Below, piece after piece: positions 36,678 through 46,454 of a DNA stretch of 64,000 bases; positions within the stretch are counted from its first letter, which is position 1, and every line of letters starts with the position of its first letter. Both the position numbers and the translations under genes were made by a program. Source of the DNA: Rhodococcus coprophilus NBRC 100603 (GTDB lineage Bacteria; Actinomycetota; Actinomycetes; Mycobacteriales; Mycobacteriaceae); assembly GCF_001895045.1 (NCBI RefSeq), contig NZ_BDAM01000008.1, positions 186,001-250,000 on the forward strand. The letters run 5' to 3'. The notes under the pieces were generated by a model. The model made no database searches and had not been told where the DNA came from. It saw only the letters and a list, made by a program, of their open reading frames with translations.

Positions 36678-37339
36678 CGGACCAGTCGGACGGCGGCACT
36701 CGGCGTAGCGGCGACGAGGCGATTGCGCGCGCAGCAGAGCGGGCGCAGGTCACCTCCGAGCTGAACATCCCCGTCCTGTCGGGTCTGCCCGGCGCCGACG
36801 ACACCGCGAATCTGCGGCACGGCGCCGATCTGAACCCTGCCCTGCTCGCGCTCCTCCCGCTGGTGGGCGTGTGGCGCGGCGAGGGTGAGGCACACGACCC
36901 GGAGACCGCCACCGACTATCCGTTCGGGCAGCAGATCGTCGTCGCGCACAACGGCGGCGACTATCTCGTATGGGAAGCCCGCTCGTGGCGTCTCGACGAG
37001 AACGGCGAATTCGTCGCCGAGGATCGCCGGGAGAGCGGGTTCTGGCGCGTCGCCGGCACCGGTGGCCCCGACAGCGACGATCCCGAAACCCTCGAGTTGC
37101 TGCTCACCCACAGTTCCGGTGTCGTCGAGTTGTACTACGGCACGGCGCTGACCCAGTCGTCCTGGGAGCTCGCCACCGACGTGGTCATTCGCACCCGTTC
37201 CGGTGAAGTCGTGGGTGGCGCGAAGCGCCTGTACGGCATCGTCGAGGGCGGCGACCTCGCCTACGTCGAGGAACGAGTCACCCCGGACGGCGACATGCGG
37301 CCGCGCATGTCTGCGCGGCTCGCCCGCCACGTCGGCTAA
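36674..37339 (+). CDS. Nitrobindin-like haem-binding protein (Rv0813c-like)
   Basis: Ten-stranded beta-barrel protein of 221 residues of the nitrobindin/FABP-like family. The signature GxWxGxG is present in [14 protein letters not shown] near residue 60, and further barrel strands are alternately hydrophobic. Family members bind ferric haem and isomerise peroxynitrite. The N-terminal 45 residues are polar and probably flexible. The stop overlaps the convergent BCCT stop by 4 bp. Rv0813c has the same neighbours (SseC, aminodeoxychorismate lyase nearby). Confidence 0.87.
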   Translation: MTDQSDGGTRRSGDEAIARAAERAQVTSELNIPVLSGLPGADDTANLRHGADLNPALLALLPLVGVWRGEGEAHDPETATDYPFGQQIVVAHNGGDYLVWEARSWRLDENGEFVAEDRRESGFWRVAGTGGPDSDDPETLELLLTHSSGVVELYYGTALTQSSWELATDVVIRTRSGEVVGGAKRLYGIVEGGDLAYVEERVTPDGDMRPRMSARLARHVG

Positions 37340-39102
37340 CGAGCCGACTCCACTTCCTCGCCCGCGCGGATCTCCGCCCCGGGCGCCGATCCGTTGCCTG
37401 CGCCCGCCGAGGAGCTTTCACGCTCGTCTCGTCCGCCGTCGTCTCCGTCGGTCTCGTCCGGAATCGCACGTGTCACGACCACGACTTCCGGCGCCGGTCG
37501 GCTTTCGGCAGCCTCGAGGTCTTCGGCGGTGTTCACTTCGGTCCACTGCCGAGTTACCGGCTCGGGAAGCTCCCCGAGGTCCTCACGGATACCGCGCACC
37601 AGGCTGTACATCATCACGAAGCCCATCACGAAGAAGGGCAGACCGACCACGGTGATCACCTGCTGTAACGCGTCCAGACCGTCTTTGCCGGTCGCGACGA
37701 GCATGGTGGCAGCGACCAGGCCCATGAGCGCGGCCCAGAACAGACGCTGATGGATCGGGGCCTTCTCTTCTTTGCCTCCGGCCATCATGTCCAGCACCAT
37801 GGCGGTGGAATCGACCGAGGTGACGAAGAAGATCACCACGAGCACGATCGCGAGTCCCGACACCAGGCCCGCGAGCGGGAAGTTGCCCAGGAACTCGAAC
37901 AGCGCGCCGGGAATGTCGCCGGAGTCGACGACCCGTTCGACGAGTCCACCCTCGCCCTGAAGCTCGATGTGGAACGCGCCCATGCCGAAGATGCTGAACC
38001 AGACGACGGAGAAGAGCACCGGCAGAGCCAGCACACCCGCGACGAATTCCCGCACGGTCCGGCCACGGGAGATACGGGCGATGAAGATACCCACGAACGG
38101 CGACCAGGTGATGGTCCAGGCCCAGTAGAACACCGTCCAGGTGTTCTGCCAGCCGGAGTCGGCGAACGTGTCGTTCCAGAATGCAAGACTCGGAAGAGCT
38201 TCGGCGTAGATGCCGACCGACTCGATCATCCCTTTGAGCAGGAACAGGCTCGGGCCGGTGACGAGAACGAAGGCCAGCAACATCATCGCCATGCCGATGT
38301 TGAGGTTCGACAGCCGCTTGATGCCCTTGTCGAGTCCGAGAGCCACCGAGATGCCCGCCATGACGGTGACGACGGCGATGAGGGCGATCTGGATGATGCC
38401 GGATTCCTCGAGACCGAAGAGCTGCGCCAGGCCGGCGTTGATCTGCAACGTGCCGAGCCCGACCGACGTCGCGACGCCGAAGATCGTGCCGACGATCGCG
38501 ACCACGTCGATCGTCTTGCCGATCGGTCCGTAGATGCGCCCGCCGAGTACCGGCGCGAAGATCGAGCTGACACGGGGTGGGAGCTTGCGCTTGTAGATGA
38601 AGTAGCCGAAGCACAGGCCGGGCAGGGCGAAGATCGCCCACGTGTGGAATCCGAAGTGGTAGAGCGTGAAGCCCATCGCCTCGCGGGCGGCCGCTTCGGA
38701 CTCCGGAGCTGCCTCCTGAAGCGGGGGGTTCGCGAAGTGGGAGATGGGTTCTGCAACGCCCCAGAACATCAGGATCGAGCCGATCCCTGCCGCGAAGAGC
38801 ATCGAGAACCACGCGAGCGTGGAGTGCTCGGGACGTTCCTCGTCACCACCCAGCCGGACGCGCCCGTAGTGCGTCAGCGCGATGACCACCAAGAAGATCA
38901 GGAACGTGGTGACGCCCAGGATGTAGAACCATCCGAGGTTGGTCATGATCCAACCGGAAGCGGTGCTGAACACGTCGTCGACCGTGGTGGTGAAGGCAAC
39001 CGTGACCACGACGAACAGCAGAGATATCAGCGCGGAAGTGAAGAAGACACCCGGTGAGGTGCGAAGACGCAGTGCGTCATGGGCTTTTGTCAGGATCGGC
39101 AC
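37336..39102 (-). CDS. BCCT-family betaine/choline transporter
   Basis: Secondary transporter of 588 residues with twelve predicted membrane helices. The signature [20 protein letters not shown] with the aromatic box tryptophans, the glycine stretch [15 protein letters not shown] in helix 3, and [13 protein letters not shown] are diagnostic. Substrates are usually glycine betaine, choline or ectoine taken up with Na+ for osmoprotection. The C-terminal 90 residues are acidic and Ser/Gly-rich and could be the osmosensing tail known from BetP. Monocistronic by layout. Confidence 0.92.
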   Translation of the reverse strand: MPILTKAHDALRLRTSPGVFFTSALISLLFVVVTVAFTTTVDDVFSTASGWIMTNLGWFYILGVTTFLIFLVVIALTHYGRVRLGGDEERPEHSTLAWFSMLFAAGIGSILMFWGVAEPISHFANPPLQEAAPESEAAAREAMGFTLYHFGFHTWAIFALPGLCFGYFIYKRKLPPRVSSIFAPVLGGRIYGPIGKTIDVVAIVGTIFGVATSVGLGTLQINAGLAQLFGLEESGIIQIALIAVVTVMAGISVALGLDKGIKRLSNLNIGMAMMLLAFVLVTGPSLFLLKGMIESVGIYAEALPSLAFWNDTFADSGWQNTWTVFYWAWTITWSPFVGIFIARISRGRTVREFVAGVLALPVLFSVVWFSIFGMGAFHIELQGEGGLVERVVDSGDIPGALFEFLGNFPLAGLVSGLAIVLVVIFFVTSVDSTAMVLDMMAGGKEEKAPIHQRLFWAALMGLVAATMLVATGKDGLDALQQVITVVGLPFFVMGFVMMYSLVRGIREDLGELPEPVTRQWTEVNTAEDLEAAESRPAPEVVVVTRAIPDETDGDDGGRDERESSSAGAGNGSAPGAEIRAGEEVESAR

Positions 39103-39224
39103 GTCAGGGGTTACCCCCGATTAGTCCGAATCTACACATGCGACGCTCGTCACCACCGCGACTGCGCCCCGGCGTCACCTGCGATGCGGGGAACTCAGCG
39201 GCACGCGGGCTCGCACCGACCCGG

Positions 39225-42200
39225 TCACGCCGCCATCGTCGGTGCGATCGCCTCCATCTGTTCGAGCACCAACTTGATTGCCCCGGTCTGCTTGTCCGGC
39301 GGGTACTTGTAACGCGTCAGCAGTCGCTTCACCTGTGACCGCAACTTCGCTTTGACGTCCTCGCGCACCTTCCAGTCGGTCTTGACGTCACGCCGCATGA
39401 CGCCGACGAGTTCGCGCGCGATCTGGGCGAGAGTGTCCTCCCCCATCCCGTCCAGTGCCGATTCGTTCTGAGAGACAGCGTCGTAGAAGGACAATTCGTG
39501 ATCGCCGAGAGGAGGATCGAAGCGTTGCCCACGCTGCGACTCGGCCTGCACTTCTTTGGCAACCTCGACGAGCGCTGCGATCACCTCGGCCGAAGTGAGT
39601 TGACTGTTGGTGTACTTGATCATCAGTTCCTGCAGTTTCTGTGAGAACGCCCGCTGACGAACCAGGTTGTGGCGTGCCACCTTGCGGGATTCCTCAGAGA
39701 CCAGTTTACGCAGCGCCTCGATCGCCAGGACGGGGTTCTTCGCCTGCACGGCGCGATCGAGGAAGTCGGCATTGAGATCGGCGAGCGACGGCTTCGGCAT
39801 ACCTGCCGCGTCGTAGATGTCCAGTACCTCACCGGATTCCACCGATGCAGCCATGAGTGCGCGGAGAGCACGCTTGACATCCTCGGGCACCGCGGCGCCA
39901 CTCGCCTGCCTGTCTGCGGCGTCGAACTTGGCCATGTACACGCGCACTTCTTCGAAGAAGCGCGCATCGGCCGCAAGTGGGCGGACCTCCTCGTGTGTAC
40001 CGCAGATGGCCCACACGCGCGACAACTGTGACGCGTTCTCCCGGTATCGGGTTGCGAGCGTCTTCTGCCCTTCGCCGACCTTGTTCTCGGGGTTCTTCGG
40101 ATCGCGAAGGTAGGCAACGGTTGCCAGCACCGCGTCCAGCCATCCGCGTGGCCCCGGTGCCCGGCGGCGTTCGCGCCAGTCGAAACCGTGAAGCATGTTG
40201 CCCAGGACCGTCATGAGGTTCTTGACAGCGTCCACCGCTTCTTCGACAGGCCGGCCGAGAGGTTTGGTGGTGCGGTCCGACGCGGTGTACTCGGCCAGTG
40301 CATCCGCAAGATTGTCGGCGACCGGCGCGTAGGCGACGAGCAGACCGTCACTCTTGCCGCGGAAGGTGCGATTGACGCGGGCAAGCGTCTGCATCAGCAA
40401 CGCACCTTTGAGTGGACGGTCGAGATACAGCGTGTGAAGCGGGGGTGCGTCGAAACCGGTGAGCATCATGTCCTTGACGATCACCAGTTCGAGTTCGTCG
40501 TCGATGTCCTTGAGCCGCTTCTTGATTGCTGCGTTCTCGGAGTCGCGTCGCACATGATTGCTGACCGGCGGCCGGTCACTGGCGTCACCGGAATACACCA
40601 CCTTGATGCGGCCGGCGGAAAGATCGTCGGAATGCCAGTCGGGGCGAAGCTTGGTGATCTCGCCGTAGAGATTGGCGCAGATCTCCCGTGTCGCGCAGAC
40701 GATCATCGCTTTTCCGGGTGCAGTCGGGTTCTCCTCCGACCCCACGAACTTCGCCATCTGGGAGCGGCGATTCTCCCAGTGCGCGACGAGATCCTCCGCG
40801 AGCATCTGCAGCCTGGCCGGCGTGCCGTACACGGCGTTGATGACCGCCACGGACTTTTCGATGCGGGTGCGTTCGGTGTCGTCGAGACCGGCCGTGAGTT
40901 CGTCGGCCGACGCGTCGATCTGCTCCTCGGTGATCTCTCCCGCGAACGCCACCTTCACGAGACGGCTCTCGAAATGGACGGGCACGGTCGCTCCGTCGTC
41001 CACGGCGCGGGTGAGGTCGTAGATGTCGATGTAGTCACCGAACACGGCTCGCGTGTTGCGGTCCTCGAACGAGATCGGTGTTCCGGTGAAGGCGATGAGG
41101 GTGGCGTGCGGAAGCGCGTCGCGCAGGTGGCGCGCGTATCCGTCGAGATCGTCGTAGTGGCTGCGGTGCGCTTCGTCGACGACCACGATGATGTTGCGTC
41201 GTGCGGACAACTCGGGGTGGCTGAGCCCCGCTTCGCGTTCGTCGCGACTCTTCCCGAACTTCTGGAGGGTCGTGAAGTAGATGCCACCGGTGGTACGTCC
41301 GGAGAGTTCCTGGCGGAGTTCTTCTCGTCGGCGAATCTGTTTGGGCTGCTCGGGAAGCAGCTGCGAGCGGGCGAAGGTTTCGTAGAGTTGGCCGTCGAGT
41401 TCGTTGCGGTCCGTGATCACAACGATTGTCGGATTGGCGAGCGCTGGATGGCGGATCACCTGATTCGCATAGAGCTCCATCTCCATCGACTTTCCGGAGC
41501 CCTGCGTATGCCACACGACCCCGGCCTTGCCTCCGGAGCCCACGGCGACCACCGTGGATCCCACCGCTTTGGCAACGGCGAAGTACTGGTGCGGTTTGGC
41601 AATTCGCTTGACGAGGCCGTTCTCGCTCTCGTCGAACGCGGTGTAGTTGCGGAGAAGTTGCAGAAACCGCTCCTGGTTGAACAACCCGTACAGTGCGGTG
41701 TCGAGGGGATGGTGCTCGCCGCTGGGTTCGACGGGAGCACCGTCGTCGTCGACGTTCCATGGTGAGAAATGCTCGAAGGGCGTGAACGGGGTGCCGTAGG
41801 ACGCGGTGATCCCGTCCGACACCAACGCCATCACTGCGTATCGGAAGGCCAGAGGAAATTCGCGCAGGTAGGTCTGGAGCTGGGCATGGGCGTCGGTGAG
41901 GCTCGCGTACTGGCTGCCTGCGTTCTTCAGTTCCACGACGGCGACCGGCATACCGTTCATGTACAACACGAGATCGAAGCGACGCTCGTAGTCGCTGCGG
42001 ATCACGGTGACCTGGTTGGCGACGAACCAGTCGTTGTCGTCGGGCTCGACGGAAACGAGCCGGATGGTGGGGGTGACCTCGACGCCCGCGTCGTCGGTGT
42101 AGGAGATCTTGCGTAAACCTTCGGTCAGGTACTCGTGGACGGTCCGGTTCTCCGCGATGGCGTCGGTCGACCCGGCAGTCGCCACGAGTGCGACCGCATC

Positions 42201-42419
42201 GTCGACAGCGCCGGCAGGCAGTTTCGGATTCAGATTCACGATGGCCGCGCGCAAGCGTGAAGGGATGAGGAGATCGTCCCACGACGTGCGCTCACCCGAG
42301 CCGGGTGCGATCTCCGCACCGGGGATGTATCGCCATCCGAGCTCGCCCAACGTATCGAGGGCCATCTGCTCCCACGCCGATTCGGTGAGGCGGCCGGGGA
42401 ATTCCAAAACGTCTGCCAT
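39225..42419 (-). CDS. hsdR: Type I restriction enzyme, subunit R (HsdR)
   Basis: Motor and nuclease subunit of 1064 residues. The N-terminal PD-(D/E)XK nuclease has D149 (RRFDLVLY) and E163/K165 (VVELKNAG). The helicase core has Walker A TQGSGKS (305-311), DEAH (415-418) and FTGTPI. The C-terminal third is helical and should dock HsdM. It translocates DNA and cuts away from unmethylated target sites. The start is the ATG at 42419, 6 nt after TAAGTT, hence probably leaderless. The gene is 5.5 kb from hsdS/hsdM in the same direction, with unrelated genes between, and shares a palindrome with their promoter. Confidence 0.95.
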   Translation of the reverse strand: MADVLEFPGRLTESAWEQMALDTLGELGWRYIPGAEIAPGSGERTSWDDLLIPSRLRAAIVNLNPKLPAGAVDDAVALVATAGSTDAIAENRTVHEYLTEGLRKISYTDDAGVEVTPTIRLVSVEPDDNDWFVANQVTVIRSDYERRFDLVLYMNGMPVAVVELKNAGSQYASLTDAHAQLQTYLREFPLAFRYAVMALVSDGITASYGTPFTPFEHFSPWNVDDDGAPVEPSGEHHPLDTALYGLFNQERFLQLLRNYTAFDESENGLVKRIAKPHQYFAVAKAVGSTVVAVGSGGKAGVVWHTQGSGKSMEMELYANQVIRHPALANPTIVVITDRNELDGQLYETFARSQLLPEQPKQIRRREELRQELSGRTTGGIYFTTLQKFGKSRDEREAGLSHPELSARRNIIVVVDEAHRSHYDDLDGYARHLRDALPHATLIAFTGTPISFEDRNTRAVFGDYIDIYDLTRAVDDGATVPVHFESRLVKVAFAGEITEEQIDASADELTAGLDDTERTRIEKSVAVINAVYGTPARLQMLAEDLVAHWENRRSQMAKFVGSEENPTAPGKAMIVCATREICANLYGEITKLRPDWHSDDLSAGRIKVVYSGDASDRPPVSNHVRRDSENAAIKKRLKDIDDELELVIVKDMMLTGFDAPPLHTLYLDRPLKGALLMQTLARVNRTFRGKSDGLLVAYAPVADNLADALAEYTASDRTTKPLGRPVEEAVDAVKNLMTVLGNMLHGFDWRERRRAPGPRGWLDAVLATVAYLRDPKNPENKVGEGQKTLATRYRENASQLSRVWAICGTHEEVRPLAADARFFEEVRVYMAKFDAADRQASGAAVPEDVKRALRALMAASVESGEVLDIYDAAGMPKPSLADLNADFLDRAVQAKNPVLAIEALRKLVSEESRKVARHNLVRQRAFSQKLQELMIKYTNSQLTSAEVIAALVEVAKEVQAESQRGQRFDPPLGDHELSFYDAVSQNESALDGMGEDTLAQIARELVGVMRRDVKTDWKVREDVKAKLRSQVKRLLTRYKYPPDKQTGAIKLVLEQMEAIAPTMAA

Positions 42420-42425
42420 GCACAC

Positions 42426-42431
42426 AACTTA
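42426..42431 (-). promoter_or_regulatory. -10 box of hsdR
   Basis: TAAGTT on the minus strand, then GTGTGC and the hsdR ATG at 42419: a leaderless arrangement that supports this start over a GTG at 42425. Confidence 0.65.
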
Positions 42432-42463
42432 GAAGCTCCGGTGAGCGGGAGCGAGAGCATTTT

Positions 42464-42481
42464 CGATAACAGGGGTTATCG
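42464..42481. promoter_or_regulatory. Palindromic operator upstream of hsdR
   Basis: CGATAAC-AGGG-GTTATCG, a perfect 7-bp inverted repeat with a 4-bp spacer, centred 54 bp upstream of the hsdR start. The same palindrome, with one mismatch, lies ahead of the hsdM operon at 52794-52811. It is likely the binding site of a regulator shared by both units. Confidence 0.7.
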
Positions 42482-42553
42482 ACGAAGAAATGGTGACTGA
42501 TACCCGGTCCGGCGCACGATTCGAGCGTTCCGATTACCGAGCAGGAGATCGCC

Positions 42554-43048
42554 GTGACCCTTCAGTTCCTCCCCGCGACCAGCACATCCGGCCGTCGCAC
42601 CGACGACCACGGCCACGGCACCCGTTTCTGGCCGGGATTCTCGGTGGGCGTGTGCGCCGCGACGGTGACCGGGGCGCTCATCGCGACCGGTTCCCTCGTG
42701 GCAGATCGCGTAGCGAGCGTTCCCCTGTTCGAGATCGGAGGCACCGTCACCCTCGTCGACGGCTCCACCCACAGCGACACACCGGGATTCGAATGCGAAG
42801 GCGACCGCGGGTACGACGACATCTCGCCCGCCGCCGCCGTTCGTGTGACCGCGGAAACCGGAAAGTTGCTTGCGGAAGGGTCGCTCACCCGCAGTGTGCG
42901 CGAAGGCGACTTCTGCACATTCTTCTTCACCGTCCCCGACGTGCCGCGCGGCGCGACGTTCTACGACGTGGAGATCTCCTATCGCGGATCGATCTCGTTC
43001 GACGAGAACGAGGCCCGATCGGGAGTGCACCTCACTCTCGGCCGTTGA
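42554..43048 (+). CDS. Predicted secreted or membrane-anchored protein, unknown
   Basis: Protein of 164 residues. One hydrophobic segment at about 27-50 ([23 protein letters not shown] as two parts of one helix) acts as signal anchor. The remaining 110 residues form a beta-rich extracytoplasmic domain with two cysteines (FECEG, FCTFF) that may pair. GTG start after GGAG. No family recognised. First of three consecutive small envelope genes inserted between hsdR and the rest of the restriction locus. Confidence 0.65.
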   Translation: MTLQFLPATSTSGRRTDDHGHGTRFWPGFSVGVCAATVTGALIATGSLVADRVASVPLFEIGGTVTLVDGSTHSDTPGFECEGDRGYDDISPAAAVRVTAETGKLLAEGSLTRSVREGDFCTFFFTVPDVPRGATFYDVEISYRGSISFDENEARSGVHLTLGR

Positions 43049-43086
43049 TCCGCATTCCCCGCCTCACCTACGAAACGAGACCTGTC

Positions 43087-43788
43087 ATGACCATGCCCAA
43101 CCATCCCGACCCGCAGATTCAGCAGCCGGCCCCGCAGTACCCGATGCAGCCGGCCGGCGGGTTCGCGCCTCCCGAGCCGAAGAAGCGCAAGAAGTGGCCG
43201 TGGATCGTCGGCGCGTTCGTTGCACTGTTCGTCGTCACCTCCGTGGCGGGCGGTGGCAACGAGGACGAGCCGACCGCAACGGCGTCGCGCGGTGCGGATT
43301 CGGGCAACGCCGCGCCCCTGGCCGAGTCGCCTGCCGCCGATTCGGGCAACGCCGCGCCTCCGGTCGAACCGCCTGCCGCCGAGGAATCCTCGGCAACGAT
43401 GAACATGCCGGTTCGCGACGGGAAGTTCGAATTCGTCGTGACCGGTGTCGAGGCCGGGCTGACGTCGCTCGGCGACAATCCGTTCCTCGCGGAGGACGCA
43501 CAGGGTCAGTTCGTGATCGTCACGATGACGGTCAGCAACATCGCCGATGAGCCGAAGGGGCTGAGCCCGAGCAATCAGAAACTGATCGACGCGCAGGGCC
43601 GAAGCTTCAGCCCGGATACGGCTGCGGCACTGAACCTCGACTCGGATGTGACGTTCTGGGACGAGATAAATCCCGGTAACACCGTCACGATGCCGCTCGT
43701 GTTCGACATGCCCGTGGACGCCGTTCCCTCGGCGATCGAACTGCACGACTCCATGTTCTCCGGCGGCGTCACCGTCTCACTGCGCTAG
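43087..43788 (+). CDS. DUF4352-type membrane-anchored protein
   Basis: Protein of 233 residues: a Pro/Gln-rich cytoplasmic start, Lys/Arg cluster KKRKKWPW, one membrane helix, a low-complexity linker in which ADSGNAAP occurs twice, then an immunoglobulin-like DUF4352 domain ([19 protein letters not shown]) typical of Telokin/MPT63-like extracellular modules. Function unknown. The internal linker repeat is a sign of recent slippage. Confidence 0.75.
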   Translation: MTMPNHPDPQIQQPAPQYPMQPAGGFAPPEPKKRKKWPWIVGAFVALFVVTSVAGGGNEDEPTATASRGADSGNAAPLAESPAADSGNAAPPVEPPAAEESSATMNMPVRDGKFEFVVTGVEAGLTSLGDNPFLAEDAQGQFVIVTMTVSNIADEPKGLSPSNQKLIDAQGRSFSPDTAAALNLDSDVTFWDEINPGNTVTMPLVFDMPVDAVPSAIELHDSMFSGGVTVSLR

Positions 43789-43802
43789 TTCCACCCCGAA
43801 CC

Positions 43803-43837
43803 GCTGGTGCGCCCGACGAGGGGCCGGGCGCACCAGC
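43803..43837 (+). terminator. Terminator between the DUF4352 and DUF2510 genes
   Basis: 13-bp stem (GCTGGTGCGCCCG/CGGGCGCACCAGC) with a 9-nt loop followed by CTTTTC. Confidence 0.8.
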
Positions 43838-43867
43838 CTTTTCACCCGTCCTGGAAGGACCTTTTCG

Positions 43868-44473
43868 ATGTCGAACGAGAATTCTCCGGCACCTGCCGGT
43901 TGGTATCCGAATCCTGCTGGAGGACAGCGCTACTGGGACGGCGCGTCCTGGCTTGCCCTGCCCGATCCCGACGACGACCAGGACCCCACTCCGAAGCGGA
44001 AGATCCCCACGAAGGCGATCGTGGCCACGCTCATCGTCCTGGCGCTCGCCGCGGTAGGCGGTACGGTGACCTGGAAGGTCAACCACGACGCACAGGTCGC
44101 CGCACAGGTTGCTGCAGCGGAAGAGGCTGCCGACCTGGAAGCGGAACGCATCGCAGCGGAGAAGGCCGAACAGGAACGCCAGGATTCCGCTGAGCGCGCG
44201 TCGCGGGCGCGGAGCGTGTCGGGCATCGAATCGAGCATCGAGGAGATGGCGACCGACCACATCGCCGACGGCATGTACGAGGGTCCGGTGCTGTCCGTGA
44301 CCTGCTCACCGGTCAACGGCGGTTCCACCGACAACCTGAACGAAACCACCACTGTATTCGAATGTTTCGTGGGGACCGAGGACCTCGGTAACGGACGTAT
44401 GCGCGGTCGCACGTACCACGCGACGATGAACTGGACCAGCGGCGAATACACGTACGGGTTCGGAGCGCCGTAA
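43868..44473 (+). CDS. DUF2510 membrane protein with coiled coil
   Basis: Protein of 201 residues: an N-terminal DUF2510 motif (GWYPNPAGGQRYWDG), a Lys-rich stretch, one membrane helix (AIVATLIVLALAAVGGTV), an Ala/Glu/Gln coiled coil (about 75-110) and a small extracytoplasmic domain with two cysteines (VTCSPV, FECFVG). DUF2510 proteins are common in actinobacteria with unknown roles. GGAAGGACC upstream is a plausible ribosome-binding site. Confidence 0.75.
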   Translation: MSNENSPAPAGWYPNPAGGQRYWDGASWLALPDPDDDQDPTPKRKIPTKAIVATLIVLALAAVGGTVTWKVNHDAQVAAQVAAAEEAADLEAERIAAEKAEQERQDSAERASRARSVSGIESSIEEMATDHIADGMYEGPVLSVTCSPVNGGSTDNLNETTTVFECFVGTEDLGNGRMRGRTYHATMNWTSGEYTYGFGAP

Positions 44474-45201
44474 CCCTCCCGCCGAGCACAACTAGAACGT
44501 TCGTTCGAGTTGACGGTATCCGGCACTCATGGGAATATCCCTCCACCGACCTTGAAAATAGGTCGACCCCGGCAGGTGCTACCAACACCGAACCGGGGTC
44601 TGGGCACACGACAGAAAGAGCTGTCATGCACCGTAGGGTGGATTCTATCCACACGCCCCATAGAGGCGTACACCAGCAACAGGCCCCGAGCGCGTTCTCC
44701 TGCGCCGGCCCTCATCTCGCCTGGCCACCAGGTTCGTCAGCGACGTCCTGACCTTCACGCCCCTCGATCCTGCTCCGGCAGGCGATCGAGGGGCTCGAAG
44801 CGTTTTCCCGTCTGCATCGGTGTGAGCAAGGGCCGTTTCGGCAACCACGGCACACCGGGTAGGCGTCGTCGCTCGTCTCCCACAGTCCGACGTCAGCGCA
44901 TCGACGCTGCGGACCCGGGTGCCATTCCCGCGGTCCGAAACCGACTGGGCGCCAGTATCCCTCGTCTCCACAGCTGGTGGTGGAGCACCCGATCGTGAGG
45001 GTCGACACGAACGACCGGGTCCAGTACACGCCACACGTCGTTTCCGACGTGGGGCCAGAAGTGCTGGCCGAGACGGTCTATCGGGGTATGGCGACCGGGC
45101 AGCGTTGGGGAAGGGGCCGAAGGCAAGCTCAGGGACCCGTAGGGTCTCCATACGGTCGAGGGCAGCCGCCCGCAGGGCGCCCTACTTCTGACGTAGGCAT
45201 C
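44474..45201. other. Unassigned 728-bp region in the restriction island
   Basis: No frame here has both a ribosome-binding site and a recognisable protein. Three overlapping minus-strand frames (44645-45151, 44712-45029, 44893-45126) contain patches such as VLHHQLWRRG that could be a frameshifted remnant, but I cannot assign a family. A hairpin CCCCTCGATC/GATCGAGGGG at 44760-44793, followed by a short T-run, looks like a plus-strand terminator. The region probably holds gene debris or an uncharacterised RNA. Confidence 0.4.
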
Positions 45202-45990
45202 TCAGCGACAGCCTGCGAACTCGACTTCCTTGACGACCGACAGCAAAGCCTCACCCTCGCCGACCACCGCGCCCGCAGAAGGTTGCTGTCCGACGACGAT
45301 CCAGTTGCGGTCCTGCACCTGCATCCGGCCTTCACCCGTCGCATCGACACTTCTCGAATAGAACACGCCCGCAGCCTGAATCGTGTCCTGCGCTGTTTGA
45401 AGATCCATGCACTCCACATCCGGCATGACGGCGCTGGTGCCCGCGGCCGCTGCGTTCGCCGTTGTTGTCGATACTGCCGCGGGCGCGGACGTCACGACCG
45501 GAACTGTGGCGGCAGCACTCGTCGCCGACGGGGCCGGAGTGGTCGAGCCCGGCGTAACTCGCGCGGAGGTCTGCGGCGTCGTCGTCGCGTCGTTCCCGGA
45601 CGGCGCGTCGAGCCCATCCGAGATGTCGCCGATGATCCCGATGAGCACGAACGCCGCTGCGACCAACGCGGCGATCAAGACTCCACGTCGCATTTTCGGA
45701 GGTGGCGACGGCTCCGGCGGGGGTGCGAACGCGGCCGACCGGTCGCCGGCAAGGAACGCCTGATGGCCCGCTTCGGCACGTGCCGCGAGCGCAGCGCGAT
45801 CTGCCTCGACGCGTGCATGCCGGTCGCGCAAGGGTTTACCGATGGCCAAGTAACCGAGCCCGACGAAGAACAGCAGCTGGATGAGCGACTCGGCGACGTT
45901 ACCGTGGATGATCTCGACGATCGCGAGCCACAACGTGACACCGGCGAACAGCCCCGCGAGAACCCTCAGATAGGGGACGACGGGCTTCAT
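45202..45990 (-). CDS. Membrane protein with C-terminal PASTA-like domain
   Basis: Protein of 262 residues. Two N-terminal membrane helices (VLAGLFAGVTLWLAIVEII; LIQLLFFVGLGYLAIG) are followed by a cytoplasmic charged loop, a third helix (GVLIAALVAAAFVLIGIIG), a long Thr/Ala/Pro linker and a 70-residue domain starting MPDVECMDLQTAQDTIQAAG. That pattern (PxV...A...L...G) matches PASTA domains that bind peptidoglycan fragments; cysteines near both ends may form a disulfide. GGAGG at 7 nt favours the ATG at 45990. The role in the restriction island is unknown. Confidence 0.75.
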   Translation of the reverse strand: MKPVVPYLRVLAGLFAGVTLWLAIVEIIHGNVAESLIQLLFFVGLGYLAIGKPLRDRHARVEADRAALAARAEAGHQAFLAGDRSAAFAPPPEPSPPPKMRRGVLIAALVAAAFVLIGIIGDISDGLDAPSGNDATTTPQTSARVTPGSTTPAPSATSAAATVPVVTSAPAAVSTTTANAAAAGTSAVMPDVECMDLQTAQDTIQAAGVFYSRSVDATGEGRMQVQDRNWIVVGQQPSAGAVVGEGEALLSVVKEVEFAGCR

Positions 45991-46148
45991 TTGCATTCCT
46001 CCAACTCGTGCGCACTACGCGGTGCTAAGTGCCTGACGCCCACTAGTCGGATTCGAGCATTCGGTTGTTACACCCGGGCTCGGCAGAGCGGGGGTTGGTG
46101 TCGAACGAATCGTCGGGAGTGGTACCAGAACGCCGGGACGTCGAAGAA

Positions 46149-46189
46149 ATGGTGGGTTATTGCCCGGCTACCGGGCAATAACCCACCAT
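46149..46189 (-). terminator. Hairpin of repeat copy A
   Basis: Perfect 19-bp stem (ATGGTGGGTTATTGCCCGG arm) with loop CTA, identical to the hairpin after hsdS. In this copy it follows only a 41-codon hsdS remnant. Confidence 0.85.
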
Positions 46190-46206
46190 CTTTGCCAAAG
46201 CACTCG

Positions 46207-46337
46207 CTACAACACGTTTTCCACGACCCTCTCCGCGTCGCGCACGCGGAGTTCGCCGGACATCAGAGGTGGGAGGAGGGTATCGCGCATCGCGACGAGG
46301 CTCATCGATTCCGAATCCACAGATTCCTGTAGCTTAA
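46207..46337 (-). pseudogene. Remnant of hsdS (last 41 codons or so)
   Basis: Encodes KLQESVDSESMSLVAMRDTL and the rest of the HsdS C-terminus to the stop, identical in protein to the end of the intact hsdS at 47894. Sequence further upstream (46338 onward) is unrelated to hsdS. No start codon or ribosome-binding site of its own; the frame continues to 46470 by chance. Confidence 0.85.
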
Positions 46338-46454
46338 TGTGACCAGAGCAAACGACACATCCCGGGGGATTTGGACCTGCGTGCGAGGTCGAAATGCGTC
46401 CCACTATGGCCGCAGGGTGCGTGCCGATCATGATCGAGACTTCAAGGAGGTGCG

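Larger units (their letters stand above)
46122..46337. repeat. 216-bp direct repeat, copy A (hsdS 3' end plus terminator)
   Basis: Identical to 47809-48024 except for two substitutions. It contains 131 bp of the hsdS 3' end and 85 bp of downstream sequence with a 19-bp-stem hairpin. Both repeats face the same way and enclose 1471 bp that include a SUKH-like gene. This could be the trace of a site-specific insertion that regenerated the end of hsdS, or of a lost second hsdS. Confidence 0.93.

Noticed and set aside
44977-46332. 451-residue plus-strand open frame
   Set aside because: Runs antisense through the PASTA-like gene and into the hsdS remnant; His/Arg/Asp-rich with no domain and no Shine-Dalgarno.
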